Assembly (NCBI GenBank): GCA_005885085.1
Contig: VAXY01000013.1
Span: forward strand, 1 to 12,955
DNA length: 12,955 bases
Direction: 5' to 3'
DNA from: Actinomycetota bacterium
GTDB taxonomy: Bacteria > Actinomycetota > Thermoleophilia > Gaiellales > Gaiellaceae
Made by a program: the position numbers and the translations under genes. Every line of letters starts with the position of its first letter. The first letter of the stretch is position 1. The notes beneath the pieces were generated by a model that made no database searches, had not been told where the DNA came from, and worked only from the letters and a program-made list of their open reading frames with translations. Of this stretch, positions 12,400-12,955 are shown piece by piece.

Positions 12400-12955
12400 A
12401 GCTTCGGCTCGAGGTCGAGGGCGAGACGGTCGCGCTCGTCGGCCCTTCGGGGGCCGGAAAGACCTCGCTGCTGCGCGCCGTCGCGGGGCTGGCGAAGCCG
12501 GAGCGCGGGTCGATCGCGTGCGGCGACGACGTGTGGTTCGACGCCGCGCGGCGGATCGATCGCCGGCCCGAGGAGCGCTCGGTCGGCTACGTGTTCCAGG
12601 AGTACGCGCTCTTCCCGCATCTGAGCGTGGAGCAGAACGTGACGTTCGGCGGAGGCAGTGCCGACGGACTCCTGCGCCGGTTGCGTCTCGAGCACCTGGC
12701 GGGGGCCAGGCCCGCGGAGCTGTCCGGCGGCGAGCGGCAACGGGTTGCGATCGCACGTGCGCTGGCGCGCCGCCCGCGCGTGCTCCTCCTCGACGAGCCG
12801 ATGGCGGCGCTCGATCCGCACACGCGTGGAACCGTGCGTGCCGAGCTCCACGACCTCCTCCGCGAGTTCGCCCTGCCGGCGCTGCTCGTCACGCACGACT
12901 TCGAGGACGCGGCCGCCCTCGCCGATCGTGTCGGCGTTCTGGCGGATGGCCGTCT
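12348..12955 (+). CDS. modC: Molybdate ABC transporter ATP-binding protein, 5' part (continues past window)
   Basis: The first 202 residues of the ATPase energising ModB; the frame stays open to the window edge, so the gene is 3'-truncated here. Visible motifs: Walker A GPSGAGKT (32-39), Q-loop Gln84 in YVFQEYALFPHLSVEQNV, signature LSGGE (125-129) followed by RQRVAIARALARRP, Walker B RVLLLDEP (144-151) then MAALDP, and switch His183 in LLVTHDFEDAAALADR. The short N-terminus (VPLRLDLSLPRRSFDLELRLEVEGE) is normal for ModC. The ATG at 12348 lies within modB, giving a 52-nt out-of-phase overlap and implying coupled translation; no later ATG or GTG would keep the N-terminal strands. The C-terminal TOBE domain often present in ModC would lie outside the window, so whether this ModC keeps one despite the separate TOBE regulator cannot be seen. 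Confidence 0.93.
   Translation, partial: MVPLRLDLSLPRRSFDLELRLEVEGETVALVGPSGAGKTSLLRAVAGLAKPERGSIACGDDVWFDAARRIDRRPEERSVGYVFQEYALFPHLSVEQNVTFGGGSADGLLRRLRLEHLAGARPAELSGGERQRVAIARALARRPRVLLLDEPMAALDPHTRGTVRAELHDLLREFALPALLVTHDFEDAAALADRVGVLADGR

Noticed and set aside
11380..12756. 458-codon minus-strand open frame opposite modB/modC
   Set aside because: Arg/Ala-rich low-complexity translation; the + strand carries unmistakable ModB and ModC motifs.

Overview
The window reads as chromosomal DNA of a high-GC, gene-dense actinobacterium. Three things point there: strong G/C preference at third codon positions, frequent GTG starts joined to the preceding gene by 4-nt ATGA/GTGA overlaps, and several genes that start about 6-10 nt after a TANNNT box without a Shine-Dalgarno site. 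The flavour of the proteins suggests an uncultured or little-studied deep lineage such as Thermoleophilia, but that is an inference I could not test. I see no rRNA, tRNA, CRISPR, insertion sequence or phage gene.

Layout. (a) 1-591: the 3' end of an APC-family amino-acid permease and its strong terminator. (b) 592-2915: a roughly 330-bp gene-poor stretch, then two secreted-protein genes on the + strand. The first is a TIGR03118-like beta-propeller. The second is a Thr/Ser-rich, His-tailed protein carrying a C...H...HGD..G.C motif. A UUCG-loop terminator closes this unit. (c) 2936-4288: a class-III PLP aminotransferase, apparently leaderless. (d) 4294-6649, minus strand: a tightly packed unit sixA-like phosphatase > ABC-2 ATPase > ABC-2 permease > small conserved-looking unknown. 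(e) 6675-7514: a PhzF-type isomerase/epimerase, divergent from (d) across 25 bp. (f) 7511-9976, minus strand: NCS1-type nucleobase/HMP permease > PfkB-family kinase > small Asp-box (BNR) protein, all overlapping, convergent on phzF through a shared CTAG. (g) 10002-10463: a small lipoprotein, divergent from the permease. (h) 10502-12955: a molybdate operon made of an HTH+TOBE(Mop) regulator, modA, modB and the 5' part of modC, each start overlapping the previous stop.

How the genes work together. Unit (h) is a self-contained molybdate uptake system. ModA binds molybdate outside, ModB is the channel, ModC the ATPase, and the small first gene has a DNA-binding domain fused to a molybdate-binding fold. 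Its promoter is nearly consensus and carries a 23-bp imperfect palindrome covering the -35 box and the whole spacer, so autoregulation by molybdate is the simplest reading. As sequenced, modA is frameshifted in the middle. Unit (d) is an exporter of unknown substrate whose first gene is a phosphohistidine phosphatase. Unit (f) looks like import plus phosphorylation of a nucleobase- or nucleoside-like compound.

The most interesting points are the molybdate regulator with its palindromic promoter, the broken modA, repeated leaderless promoter geometry (TANNNT, exactly 6 nt, GTG in three genes), and two divergent gene pairs served by a symmetric TAGGSTA box. I found no clearly new defence or mobile system in this window.
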